From positions 5,332,001 to 5,396,000 of the forward strand of contig CM074179.1 of the NCBI GenBank assembly GCA_037179385.1: DNA of 64,000 bases, in the 5' to 3' direction. Below, piece after piece: positions 1-10,206 of the stretch. Both the position numbers and the translations under genes were made by a program. Source of the stretch: Holothuria scabra. Lineage: Eukaryota > Echinodermata > Holothuroidea > Aspidochirotida > Holothuriidae. The notes below the pieces were generated by a model that worked only from the letters and a program-made list of their open reading frames with translations, was not told the origin of the DNA and did no database searches. The stretch's first letter is position 1, and every line of letters begins with the position of its first letter.

Positions 1-1345
1 GGTCCCCGCACCGCACAAGTCTGAAAGGACCCTACAAGATCTGGCATAACTGTGCCTAGCCTGTTGCGAAGGGCTTTCGCCAGAATCTTGTAATCTACAT
101 TTAACAAGATTGGCCGTTTGTTTTTCGGTTTGAGGGGGTCTCCTGACTTAGGCAGCAAAGTTATTATGCCTGTGCGCTGCGAGTGGCTCAATGAGCCAGC
201 GAGGAAGGCAGAGACGAACACAGCTGCTTATAAAAGTTTTAATACTCTTCTACAATGTCGAGAGGGTCCTTATGTACCACACCATGGGCGTCACGGAGAG
301 CTTTTATACTTCGATCGATGGCATACTTTGTGACGTCCCGGTAGAACTTAATGGTTGGTTTCTCCTCCGCCTCCACCCAATGCACACGAGCACGAACCCG
401 GGCCCCGTGTAGTTTTTTATCAAGATACTGTTGGATTGCATGAAGTGCGGAGGGGTCCCCGTTCCTCTCCCTAGAGCAAAGTGAAAGGAACCCCTCCCTT
501 CTTCGACGAGCTCTTGCTACACAGTATTCCACTGTAAAACGTTTGATGCGGGTCTTTACATCATCCCACCGCTCTAAATCTGTTGAAAAGGCCGGCCTCA
601 AAGTTCGCCACCCTTCGTATCTGGCCTTAAAATCTTTGCTACATTCAGCGTCCGTTAGAATATCTGTGTTCATTTTCCAGAAACCCCCTCCCTACTGGCC
701 ATGACTCTGGGGATTGGGATGAGACAGTAACTGCATCATGGTCCGAAATTGGACATGCCACAACTTCGCAATCACTTGGTGACAGAGCCGTTGGAGCGTA
801 CACCCGGTCCAACCTTGAGGCGTCCGTGCCATCAGGGCGGTGCCAAGTAAACACGGACAAGCCAGGATGCTGCACTCTCCAAACGTCAACCACATCGTGA
901 TTCTTGTGAACATGTCCAACTCCACCATACCCACACTACAGCTTGAAGATGTGAAGGTGGACATTCGATCAAACCTTGTGTCAGGGACACAGTTGAAGTC
1001 TCCAGATAGGATACAAGGGGCACAGCCAGGAACGATGGATGGCTGGTTAGCAAAAAAAATCCTTCTGTCTGTAGGTTGGTTAGGGGCATAAACGATACAT
1101 AAGAAGTTCCCACAAGGATGTTTGATGGTGAGGCATACCAACCGGCCCTCATCATCATGATCAACCTTTCCGACTAGGGAAGTCCATCTCGGAGAAACTG
1201 AAAGGAAGCGTACAAACCCCCACCCCTTGGAGGAAAACGAAGTCCACACCTAATGATTTACAAAATTGGAATATTCTGGACCGCTTCCGACAGTCCCTCA
1301 TGCCGTTAACATTCAGGGTCATGAGGGACAGTCGGGACCATTCAT
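1..1345 (-). pseudogene. LINE ORF2 fragment: endonuclease and linker
   Basis: ORF2 of the minus LINE. The ATG at 1345 lies 18 bp after the ORF1 stop, the same spacing as in the copy at 46401. The start motif LNVNGMRD marks an apurinic-type endonuclease (EEP fold). Further in are SGDFNCVPD (catalytic GDxN), SRLDRVYAP and ISDHDAVT (the SDH motif). The linker with ARARRRREGFLSLCSRERN follows at about 239-673. The frame is broken by a 2-bp shift just after the ATG, by the deletion near 1232 and by further shifts near 690. The reverse transcriptase would lie left of the window, with only its first residues inside. Confidence 0.85.
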
Positions 1346-1363
1346 GAAATGTGGAGTGTGAAA

Positions 1364-3288
1364 TTACAAAACGGTCTCTGACCTGGCCTTTTTATTACAT
1401 GGATCTGGTGCTGGTGGCACAGAAGGACTAACTCCCCCTCCCCGGTCGGACACCTCCCCTGAGGCCGACCTTTTCAACTTGGGCTCAAGTTCAACGGCCT
1501 CACACAAATCAAACCAGCCCTCCCCAGATGGTGGGTCCTTTGGTGGAGGCTCTGAGGCAGGTACTCCCACATCTGACATGTCAGTTGAAGGTCATTCTCC
1601 ACTGTCAGTATTCCAGCCTCCCCAGGAGCTGGTGCGGATTGTGCCTCAGGTACTGATGTGGAGGGTTGGGAAGGGTGTAATGAATTGGGAATTCGCCTGG
1701 TTTGCAGTCGGCGCATATGCAGTGATCCCTTTGTATTGTAAATGAGTGAGTCCTGCTTGCACCTGCTTTAGGTTAGGTCAAGCCTCTGTTGTGGCTAGGG
1801 ACAATAGGTCACTATAAAGGGTGAATCTTAACACGTGTCCAGGCTCAGTTCTTACCTAGATGCCTAGCTGGGCGTACAGTATATTCCCTTGTTGTATATT
1901 TTAAAGAGGAGTGTGTGACACTGTATCTTCTACAGAGCCTGACGTTAAGGGTGTGTCCCTTGTGTTGCGAAATGATGACCCAAAGAGGTATGTAATTGTT
2001 CCGTTAACTGCAGAACTAAAACTAGTGTGTTTGTGAAATGCTAATGGTTTGCGAGTTCAAATTCACATAGTTGTCACAGGGAGTTGGCAAAGTTATCCTC
2101 AATATTTGGAACGGCATTGCTGTTATATATCTACAAATTGCAGTTTGCAAGGTATGTGGTTAGGCGGAAATAGTGTATCTCGTGTTTTGATGTGAAGTTT
2201 ATTTTTGTAAGAATTTATCTATTTTTCTAGTTTGTAATTGATATATTGATCTATTTTTGTATTTTGTAGTTTCACGGATTTTGACGGAATTTGAGGCAAT
2301 TTAAGAGTGCATGGAAATAATCACGGAATAAAGGAAATAAGAGTTGGAATTAAATTGTATGAAGGATCACCAATTACAACTAGCCTAATATATTTACTGC
2401 ACTGGATATTCCTGTCGAGCCTTTGGTGTTGTCATTTTTGTGAACTTTTTGCGGGTCCTTTCACAAACGGCTATAAAGGGCCTACCTCAGGGTTCCCACA
2501 GACCACCTCACATCCCTTAGAAGCTAGGAACTCTTGTTCCACCTGATGTGCCACCTCATCAGGCGTGGGGGACCTGGGTTCCTCCACCATTGGTTCAGGG
2601 TCTGAAGACGAGGGTTCACTTGCCGGCTCCACATCTGCACTTGCACGCGCAGAGTACGATGTGGGGCAGGCACCAGAGACATGTCCCTCCTCCCCACACA
2701 GGTTACACCGCACCTGATTGGGACATGGTGCCCTCTCATGCCCCAACTGCAGGCATCTGCCACAACGTTTGTTTGGGGATGACTTGGCCTCATGCCCCTC
2801 CTCCCTACACGGAGCTGGCCAAAATACCTGATGTGGGCCTTAGAACCCCCTATGAACAGGACGGCGGGGATGTCTCGTTTTAGCTCCATACGGAACTGTC
2901 TCTTTCCGTTAAGAATACCGGCCAATTCACCTTCATAATACTTTACCCAACGCCAGTCAGAGACAGTTCCGTATTGTCCTAGAACCCTCGCCACCAGGCC
3001 CTGATCTACCTCAAAATTGAGGTACAACACCGTCACCACCACAGAGCGATCATTTGGGGTGACAGTGAGACCCTCCACACCCTTAAGGGAGGAAACCCCC
3101 TTTAATCGGGCAGCATCAGTCCGGAACTTCAAATCATACGTTTTTTGGGATGCAAGGGCCTGCAGCAGCTCTATATCCTTAACCTCTACCTTATTGTTCT
3201 TCAACACAGAAAAAACATGATGGGGTGTAACATTCCCCCTCGAATCAAACTGTAACTTAACGATACTGCTATCCCGACCTCCGGGCAT
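1364..3288 (-). pseudogene. LINE ORF1 (CCHC nucleic-acid-binding protein), split
   Basis: ORF1 of the minus LINE runs 3288-2492 and 1650-1364, split by an insertion. It begins MPGGRDSSIVKL, continues with a domain resembling an RRM-like fold (LYLNFEVDQGLVARVLGQYG) and then a CCHC block. The first knuckle is lost by a frameshift near 2800; CNLCGEEGHVSGAC at about 2700 is intact. The C-terminus is acidic and Ser/Pro-rich and ends ARSETVL. Joined, it matches the almost intact copy at 46420-47541. Proteins of this type coat LINE RNA in the ribonucleoprotein; that role is family knowledge, not visible here. Confidence 0.82.
1651..2484. mobile_element. Unclassified 834-bp insertion inside LINE ORF1
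   Basis: Interrupts ORF1 exactly between sequences that are contiguous in the copy near 46725. CCTCAGG is present at both edges (1644-1650 and 2485-2491), and the repeat extends to 9 bp with one mismatch (TGCCTCAGG/TACCTCAGG). No terminal inverted repeat longer than a few bases, no A-tail and no coding region are seen. It has a TATA-like CACTATAAAG near 1812 and AATAAA near 2329, so a solo LTR is possible, but TG...CA termini are not clear. Confidence 0.55.
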
Positions 3289-3294
3289 CGTTTT

Positions 3295-3512
3295 CTAAAT
3301 GCAAGTTGAACGGTTTCTAATTCCGCTCTGTGGGCAACTTCGTGAATAAAGCATCGCTTCACGGTGAAACAAAATATTTGGCCTCAGATTTCCAGCCGAA
3401 TTTTATTGCAGCTATCTGTTCGTTAAACATACCGTATTTTGATTGGTTGAAGTCGATTCAAAACTTTAAATTATGTGTTCTGCACCTGCAAAGATGAAAG
3501 AAAGCGATTTAG
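3295..3512 (-). repeat. Family-B LINE 5'UTR/ORF1 start fragment
   Basis: About 215 bp closely matching 54870-55108, which lies directly upstream of the family-B ORF1. On the minus strand it contains a short frame MFNEQIAAIKFGWKSE followed, after a stop, by CFIHEVAHRAELETVQLAF; both are recognisable in the other copy. Here it is joined straight to the ATG region of a family-A ORF1 at about 3290, giving a chimeric 5' end. The two copies differ by small deletions and many substitutions. Confidence 0.7.
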
Positions 3513-3547
3513 TCCAGTTCAGGTCGAGAGCTCCGCTTAAAAGGCGT

Positions 3548-3669
3548 CCTGGGCATGACGTTAAACTGCATTCAGGTTGTTCCTGTTCTGTTCAGCCAGT
3601 CTAGAGCAAGACCACTCAGTGTTTGCCCTTTGGAGGGCGTACTTGTCCATTTGGGACGCTTAGCTCTTA
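3548..3669 (+). mobile_element. SINE fragment, 3'-truncated
   Basis: Matches the first part of the SINE at 4776-4990 and the copy at 60109-60298, beginning TCCTGGGCATGACGTTAAAC. The similarity stops at about 3669, where a LINE 3' tail starts, so the A-tail end is missing. Upstream at 3515-3545 is a short run resembling part of the family-A LINE 5' terminus. Confidence 0.65.
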
Positions 3670-3768
3670 TGTATAGCTTTATTACTGTAATGATCATAAT
3701 TTTCTGTACATAGTTTTGTAAATATTTGTTTTTGTTTTGCATGTGCCGTTTCAATGCACTTAAAAAGC
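3670..3768 (+). mobile_element. LINE 3' tail (severely 5'-truncated)
   Basis: About 100 bp equal in kind to the end of the LINE at 10320-10407: GTAAATA-type 3'UTR words, then GCATGTGCCGTTTCAATGC and a terminal CACTTAAAAAGCAC. No coding sequence. Its 3' end abuts the 5' terminal region of the next LINE at GCGGACGTG, giving a head-to-tail junction. Confidence 0.75.
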
Positions 3769-4011
3769 ACACGCGGACGTGCTTTCACGGGGCTCTCGTC
3801 GATTGCTCGTGCTGAGTTTTGTACCGCTTACTACTATTCATTGTTGAAGCGTTAGGTGTGATCTCGTAACTTGAGAATAGTGGTGTGGTCGTGCTTTTTT
3901 TAAAGCACGCCTGTCCGACAGTTCTGTTTATGTGCTGGGTTACTTTATCCTCCCCTACCTTGGTTTGACGTTCGGTGCTGAAGTCATGGCCAGTAGGGAG
4001 GGGGTTCTGGA

Positions 4012-5557
4012 AAATGAACACATATTCTAACGGAGGCTGAATATAGCAAAGATTCTAAGGTCAGGTACGAAGGGTGGCGAACTTTGAGGCCTGCCCTTTC
4101 AACACATTTAGAGTGGTGGGATGATGTAAAGACCCGCATCAAACATTTTACAGTGGAATACTGTGTAGCGAGAGCTCGTCGAAGAAGGGAGGAGTTCCTT
4201 TCACTTTGCTCTAGGGAGAGGAACGGGGATCCCTCCGCACTCCATGCAATCCAACAGTATCTTGATGAAAAACTACACGGGGCCCGCGTTCGTGCTCGTG
4301 TGCATTGTGTGGAGGCGGAGGAGAAACCAACCATTAAGTTCTACCGGGACGTCACAAAGTATGCAAACGATCGCAGTATAAAAGCTGTCCTTGACGCCCA
4401 CGGTGTGGTACATAAGGACCCTCTCGGCATTGTAGAAGAGTATAAAAACTTTAATGAGCAAGCTGTATACCCAGGCAGATGTCGATGAAGACCTTCAAAA
4501 AGTCCCTATTAGATAATATAGACAAGACCCCCTCTAAAGATCAGAATGATGAACTTGGCTCCCCTTTGACTATTGACGAGCTCTGGAAGGCAGTGGTGAA
4601 GATGAACGGCGGAAAGGCACCTGGGTCCGACGGTATTCTAGTAGAATTCTATAAACACTTCTGGGGTACCGTAGCACATGATCTCCGTGATGTGTTCGTC
4701 TCTGCTTTCCTCGCTGGCCCATTAAGCCACTCGCAGCGCACAGGCATAATAACTTTGCTGCTTAAGTCAGGAGACTCTGTCCTGGGCATGATGTTAAACT
4801 GCATCCAGGTTGTGGCTTCTGTTCTATTCAGCCAGTATAGAGCAGGACCACTCAATGTTTCCCCTTTGGAGGGCGTACTTGTCCATTTGGGACGTTAAGC
4901 TCCTAAAGGGAGCAGAACTCCTCCAGGAGTATGTTTGGTTTTCGCCCCTTGGCTCTTCGCCAGAGAGTAGATGGGATTTTTAGAAAAAAAAAGTCAGGAG
5001 ACCCCATCGAACCGAAAAACAAACGGCCAATCACCTTGTTAAATGTAGATTACAAGATTCTGGCGAAAGCCCTTTGCAACAGGTTGGGCACAGTTATGCC
5101 AGATCTTGTAGGGTCCTTTCAGACTTGTGCGGTGTGGGGACACAGTATTTAGCAGAACCTCTGGGTGGTGCGGGACTTAGTTGAATACGTGATGGACCGT
5201 GATCTTCCATGTGCGCTTTTCTCCCTCGATCAGGAGAGAGCCTTCGTGAAGAAGTTTTGTTTGAATCCAGTTTTTGTTAAATGGACTTCCTTTTTGTATA
5301 ATAGTGTAAACAGTCGGGTTATCGTTAATGGCCTACCTTCAGACCCCTTCAGTGTCCAGGGGATTACTAGCAAGAGCCTTTCAAGTAGAGCCTTTGTTTC
5401 GGCCATTTCACATTCCCGGTGGTGTTGAAGTGCCTTCAGGCTTCAGTATGCTGATGACGTCACATGCGTAGTCTCCGACCTAGCTTCCTTCAAGACCCTT
5501 ACTGGCACGTTGTCCAAGTTTCAAACAGCCACAGGTGCCAGACTGAATCCCAATAAG
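4012..5557 (+). pseudogene. LINE ORF2 remnant: linker and reverse transcriptase
   Basis: Linker (ARARRRREEFLSLCSRERN) at about 4160, then the reverse transcriptase start GGKAPGSDGI near 4600. The SINE breaks the frame and RT resumes at 5003 with KNKRPITLLNVDYKILAKAL. A deletion near 5235 shortens the SLDQEKAF region. A second deletion near 5357 removes the GVRQGCPLSPLL motif. The catalytic YADD survives at about 5448. The frame stops where the next LINE was joined. Not functional. Confidence 0.8.
4776..4990 (+). mobile_element. A-tailed SINE with 12-bp target-site duplication
   Basis: A 215-bp insertion in LINE reverse transcriptase flanked by perfect AAGTCAGGAGAC at 4764-4775 and 4991-5002. 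It ends in TTTTTAGAAAAAAAA. Removing it restores the LINE reading (LPKSGDPLEPK). Other copies: 3548-3669 and 60109-60298 (plus strand) and the 3' half at 59168-59275 (minus strand). I see no convincing tRNA- or 5S-type promoter boxes, so the head origin is open. The duplication and A-tail indicate LINE-driven retroposition. Confidence 0.82.
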
Positions 5558-5561
5558 AACA

Positions 5562-5626
5562 GTTCAGTTCTGGTCTTCGTCGAGAGCGGACGTGTTTTCA
5601 CGGAGCTCTCGCTGATCGTGCTGAAT
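5562..5626 (+). promoter_or_regulatory. Structured 5' terminus of the LINE (long imperfect hairpin)
   Basis: Four helices can be drawn in order: GTTCAG with CTGAAT (5562-5567/5621-5626), GGTC with GATC (about 5572/5614), CGAGAGC with GCTCTCG (5581-5587/5605-5611) and CGTG with CACG closing a TTTT loop. The minus copy at 47795-47853 keeps every helix, and the copy at 60300-60362 keeps the CGAGAGC/GCTCTCG stem. The element starts exactly here, so this is the RNA 5' end. Possible roles are a self-cleaving or translation-initiation structure or an internal promoter. HDV-like ribozymes are known at LINE 5' ends, but I could not fit that fold. Confidence 0.55.
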
Positions 5627-5876
5627 TTTCGCATTGTGCTGTACTGTGCTGCTTGTTATACTAACATATACTACTATTGTCGTTTTACCGAAGTGTTGGA
5701 TATTGGGTGTGGTCTCTCGCTTGGGGACGTGGTTTGGCCGTGCTCGTTTTAAAGCACGCCTGGTTTATAGTTTTTTGTTGGGTTCCCTTTATTTTTTCCC
5801 TGCCTGGGTTTGATCTGCTGTGCTGAAGTTTCCTGTCTAGTTGCTGCGTGGCCTTGTGCCACAAACCTTTGCTGCT

Positions 5877-6975
5877 ATGCCCGGAGGTCGGGATAGCAGT
5901 ATCGTTAAGTTACAGTTTGAGTCGAGGGGGAATGTTACACCCCAGCATGTTTTTTCTGTGTTGAAGAACAACAAGGTAGATGTTAAGGATATAGAGATGC
6001 TGCAGGCCCTTGCATCCCGAAATACGTATGATGTGAAGTTCCGGACTGATGTTGCCCGATTAAAGGGGGTTTCCTCCCTTAAGGGTGTGGAGGGTCTCAC
6101 CGTCACCCCATATGATCGCTCTGTGGCGTTGACGGTGCTGTAACCTGCCCTTTGAGGTCGGACAGGGTCTGGTTGCGAGGGTTCTTGGGCAGTACGGAAC
6201 TGTCTCAAGCAGTATGTGGTGCACCTACGGTGATGGTGAGTTGAAGGGCATACTGAACGGCAAGAGGCAGTTCCGTATGGTATTGAAGAGGGACATTCCA
6301 TCCTTCCTCTTCATAGGGGGCGCCAAAGCCCATATACGGTACTTTGGTCAACCCCGCACCTGTTTTAAGTGTGGGGAGGAGGGGCACGAGGCCAGGTCGT
6401 TGTGGGCGGTGTAGACAGTTGGGGCACGACAAGGCTGAGTTTCCCAATGACGTGAGGTGCAACCTTTGTGGGGAGGATGGACACATCTCTGGTGCCTGCC
6501 CCACGTCCTACTCTGCACGTGTCAGTGGTGATGAGGGGCTGACACCCGAACCCACGCAACCAGACCCAGAACCTATGCTCGACAACTCAGATGCACCAGA
6601 GGAACTGGAGAGGGTGGCTCGTGAGGTAGAGCAGGAGTTCCTCGCCTCAAAGAAGTGTGTGGGGGGGGGGGAGGGATCCCTGAGGCAGACTCTCCACCCC
6701 TGGCACCCGAGGAGGCTGGAGTGACAGCAGTAGAGGAGGACCTACAGCTCTCCTCTGTCTAGGAGTCTGGCACTGCCATGTCAGATGTTGGGGAGTCCGC
6801 CCCAGATCAGCACATTAGGGAGCTACCGTTGGGAGAGAGCTGGTTTGATTCGGGTGAAGGGATACCCGAATCCTCATTAAAGAGGTCTGCCTCGGGTGAG
6901 GTGTCTGACCAAGTCTCTGAGGCCCCCATACCACCCCCTCGTTATAAGGTCAGTAAGATCCAAACAGATGTTTAG
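5877..6975 (+). pseudogene. LINE ORF1: RNA-binding protein with CCHC knuckles
   Basis: The ATG at 5877 (MPGGRDSSIVKLQF) is the start shared with the other family-A copies. An N-terminal region of about 90 residues carries VTPQHVFSVLKNNKVDVKD. The RRM-like part (about 6140-6230) is frameshifted. RMVLKRDIPSFLFIGGAKAH follows, then knuckles TCFKCGEEGHEARS (6360, frameshifted after this), CGRCRQLGHDKAEF (C replaced by F) and CNLCGEDGHISGAC (6460). The acidic C-terminal tail ends at 6975, with one further break near 6725. A G run at 6660 adds a shift. Roughly 370 codons when intact. Confidence 0.83.
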
Positions 6976-6989
6976 ATGCCTACCCTTCC

Positions 6990-9900
6990 ATGGCTGTGCC
7001 CCTATCCCTCTTGATCCTGAACGTCAACGGTATGAGGGACAGTCGGAAGCGGGCCAGAATTTTTCAGTTTTGTAAGTCACTAGGTGTGGACTTTGTTTTA
7101 CTCCAAGAGTCACACATAGTGAATGAGGACGATGTCCACACCTGGTCCTTTGAGTGGGGTGGAGGATTGCATGCCTCCCTTGGCTCAACATCCTCTTGCG
7201 GAACAGTTATTTTAATTTCACCAAGGTGGACCTCCCTGGTTGGAAAAGTTGATTCTGATCATGAGGGCCGTTTGGTATGCGTTAGCATAAAGCACCCCAA
7301 TGGTAGCTTTCTGCTATGTAATGTGTACGCGCCAAATCGGCCCTCCGACAGGAGGAACTTTTTAACCTCCCTACCATCTTTCGTCCCTGGCAGTGCCCCA
7401 TGTATCCTGGCTGGAGACGTTAATTGCGTCCCCAACACACGACTCGACAGATTGTCCTCCTGTACGTCTTCAGGCCCTGGTGTTGGTATTTCGGAATTGG
7501 ACATGTTCACAAAGAATCATGACATGGTTGACGTTTGGAGAGCACAACACCCGGGTTTGTCCGTGTTCACTTGGCACCGACCAGATGGCACGGAGGCCTC
7601 AAGGCTGGACCGGGTTTACTCTCCACCGGCTCTGTCACCAACCAACTGTGATGTTGTGCCATGTCCAATTTCGGATCATGATGCAGTTACTGTCTCCTTT
7701 CAACCCCCCGAGTCATGGCCAACAGGGAGGGGTTTCTGGAAAATGAATACTGATGTTTTAACAGAAACACATTATATTGCACAGTTAAAAGCCAGGTACG
7801 AAAGGGTGGCGAACATTAAAGCCAGCCTTCCCAACGGGTTTGGAATGGTGGGATGACGTAGAGTCCCGCATCAAGCAGTTCACTATTGAGTACTGTGTAG
7901 CAAGAGCTCGTCGAAGAAGGGAGGGGTTCCTCTTGCTCTGCTCAAGGGAGAGGAATGGGGACTCCTCCGCTCTTCACGCAATTCAGCAACACCTTGATAA
8001 AAAACTACATGGGGCCCGCATTCGTGCCCGTGTTCATTGCGTGGAGGCGGAGGAAAGGCCTACAATCAAGTTTTACCGGGAAGCCTCGCAGTACGCCATG
8101 GACCGCCGCATAAAGGCGGTGCGAGATGCCCATGGTACAGTACAGAAGGACCCTCTCGACATAGTTGACATATTTAGAAGTTTCTATGAAAATCTTTACA
8201 CTCAGGCAGATGTCGACGAGGGTCTTCAATTACCGATAATATTGACAAGTTCTCCACTAAAGAGCAGAATGATGATCTTGGCGCTCCATTGACTGTCGTC
8301 GAGCTCTGGAAGGCAGTAGCAAAGATGAAAGGCGGAAAGGCACCCGGGTCAGACGGTATTCAAGTGGAATTTTACAAACACTTCTGGGGTACCGTTGGAC
8401 ATGACCTTCGTGATGTATACGTCTCTGCCTTTTTTGCTGGCTCATTGAGCCCCTCGCAGCGCACTGGCATAATAACCTTGCTACCCAAGTCTGGAGATCC
8501 ACTTGAGCCAAAAAATAAGCGACCAATCACCCTATTGAATGTGGATCCTTGCGAAAGCCCTTTGTAACAAACTGGGCAGTTATGCCGGATCTTGTAGGGC
8601 CTTACCAGACATGCGCGGTGCGTGGACACAGTATCCAGCAGAACCTCTGGTTGGTGCGGGACCTGGCTGAGTATGTGATGGACCATGATATGCCATGTGC
8701 GCTTGTCTCCCTTGACCAGGAAGTATTGAGGAAATTTAAGTTAAGCCCAACCTTTGTTAATTGGGTAACCTTGTTGTATGGTAATGTATATAGTCGGGTT
8801 GTTGTTAATGGTCTACCATCGGAACCCTTCAGGGTCCGACTTGGGGTGCGTCAGGGGTGCCCTCTGTCACCCCTACTTTGTGTTATTCAGCGAATCTCTA
8901 ACTAGAGCCTTACAAGTAGACTCTTCGTTCAAACTATTTCACATACCTGGTGGAGCCAAAGTCAAATGCCTCCAGTATGCTGATGATGTCACTTGTGTGG
9001 TCTCCGACCTACCCTCATTCAGGGCCCTTTCTGACACGCTGTCCACCTTTCAGAGGGCGACAGGTGCCAGACTAAACCCCACTAAAACCAAGGGACTCCG
9101 TCTGGGCAAGTGGCGGTGGAAGTCCCTTCCTTTCACAGCATCGTGGGTTGACGACGCCATTAAAATTAATGGCCTATGGTTTGGTTATTGTTCTCCAGAG
9201 TTACTTACCTGGAATGAAAAAGTGGACCTGGTGGAGGCTAGGTTGACATCCTTTGGCGATAGATATCTAACTCTTATGGGAAAGGTGACAGTAATCGATC
9301 GGTTTGTTTACCCTCTCTTGTGGTATCCGGGCACTGTTCTGGCTGCTCCAGAGAGGGTCCTGATACGACTTGAGGGCTATTTTTGGGTTTCTGTGGTCAG
9401 GGAAAACGGAGCTGGTCAAAAGAAACATGGTGTACCGGGGGGGGGGGGGGGGGCTGTCATTTCGTTGGTACTTTCCCTCCCTTTTCAGTAACAGTGTACC
9501 CCACAGCTGGAGACCAACGGTGTCATATTGCAACATGGGGGACGCTCTCCGCATTATGTCAATAGTGGGGGATGTTTCGCAGTCCACTGCGGGGGACCTG
9601 TACCAGGCCATTTTTGATGACATGGTTGGACAGGTCCGACCCAACAACTATGCGTCGGGACCGGAAGTGTGGCGTGTAGTCCACAGCAAGTCACTCGATT
9701 ACCGCCGGCGACACCTGCTGTGGCGAATCGCACATGACGCCATTGTTACTAACCTCAAGCGCCTTCGGTGGCGTCTTGGAGATGGCATTTGCCCCCGTAT
9801 TGGATGCACAAAGTGGGAGAGTGTGCCTCATGTGTTTTGGCGGTGCGGTTTTGTGGCTCTCCTGTGGGAATGGTTTCAAGTCCTGGCCGATCGCCTCACG

Positions 9901-10206
9901 TTTTCAAACAGCTGGGCGGTCAGTCAGGACTATGCACTGTATGGTCTTTCGCCCCCGCCTTGCAATGCGAGTATTTGCGGGATTCTTACCTTTGTCTCGG
10001 CTTCCGTGAAGCTTGCTATATGGAGAGACCGGTGCAATATTGTATTTAGGGGAAAGGGCGGGACTGCTGACGTCCTCCTGGCATCGGTAAAAGCGGAGGT
10101 TAAGGTGAGGGTGGAGGCTGACTTCGTTCGTTTGCCAAGGTCTACGTTCAGCAGACGGTGGGGTCCGCTTGTTTCGGTGCGGGCTGGCGGGGTTATAGTT
10201 AGGTAA
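6990..10206 (+). pseudogene. LINE ORF2: endonuclease, reverse transcriptase, Cys/His motif
   Basis: Starts 15 bp after ORF1. Endonuclease 6990-7735: LNVNGMRDSRKR, LQESH, AGDVNCVPN (GDxN), RLDRVY, ISDHDAV. Linker 7740-8290 with ARARRRREGFLLLCSRERN. Reverse transcriptase about 8290-9300: GGKAPGSDGI, LVSLDQE (followed by a deletion of about 30-40 bp in the KAFDMVDHG region), GVRQGCPLSPLL, YADDVTC at 8980, TKGLRLGKWRW. The C-terminal zinc-binding-type motif ICPRIGCTKWESVPHVFWRC is at about 9790-9850. Several frameshifts (near 7840, 8290, 8545, 8890, 9480) and a G tract at 9437 inactivate it. No RNase H domain, as expected for this type. Confidence 0.88.

Larger units (their letters stand above)
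1..3294 (-). mobile_element. Family-A L1/Tx1-like LINE, minus copy, 3' part beyond window
   Basis: Reads right to left: ORF1 from 3288, a short gap, then ORF2 from 1345 to the window edge. Sequence is very close to the other family-A copies at 5562-10407 and 40793-47859, so the order of parts can be matched segment by segment. The copy is split by an 834-bp insertion inside ORF1. A deletion of roughly 85 bp near 1232 removes part of the endonuclease start that is present at about 46201-46285. Its 5' side (3290-3512) is not family-A 5'UTR but a fragment of a different LINE subfamily, so the 5' end is chimeric. Family assignment rests on protein motifs; subfamily names are mine. Confidence 0.88.
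3769..5557 (+). mobile_element. Family-A LINE with internal deletion, interrupted by a SINE
   Basis: Starts inside the family-A 5' terminal hairpin (GGACGTGCTTTCACGG) and keeps about 215 bp of 5'UTR. At 3984 it jumps directly to the end of the endonuclease/start of the linker (GTCATGGCCAGTAGGGAGG). ORF1 and nearly all of the endonuclease are absent. The two flanks share AGT at the junction, consistent with a microhomology deletion. The remaining ORF2 runs to 5557, where the next LINE begins. A SINE sits at 4776-4990. Confidence 0.82.

Noticed and set aside
1651..2491. CCTCAGGTA/TACCTCAGG as terminal inverted repeats
   Set aside because: CCTCAGG is nearly self-complementary, so the match is weak evidence; no longer inverted repeat is present.
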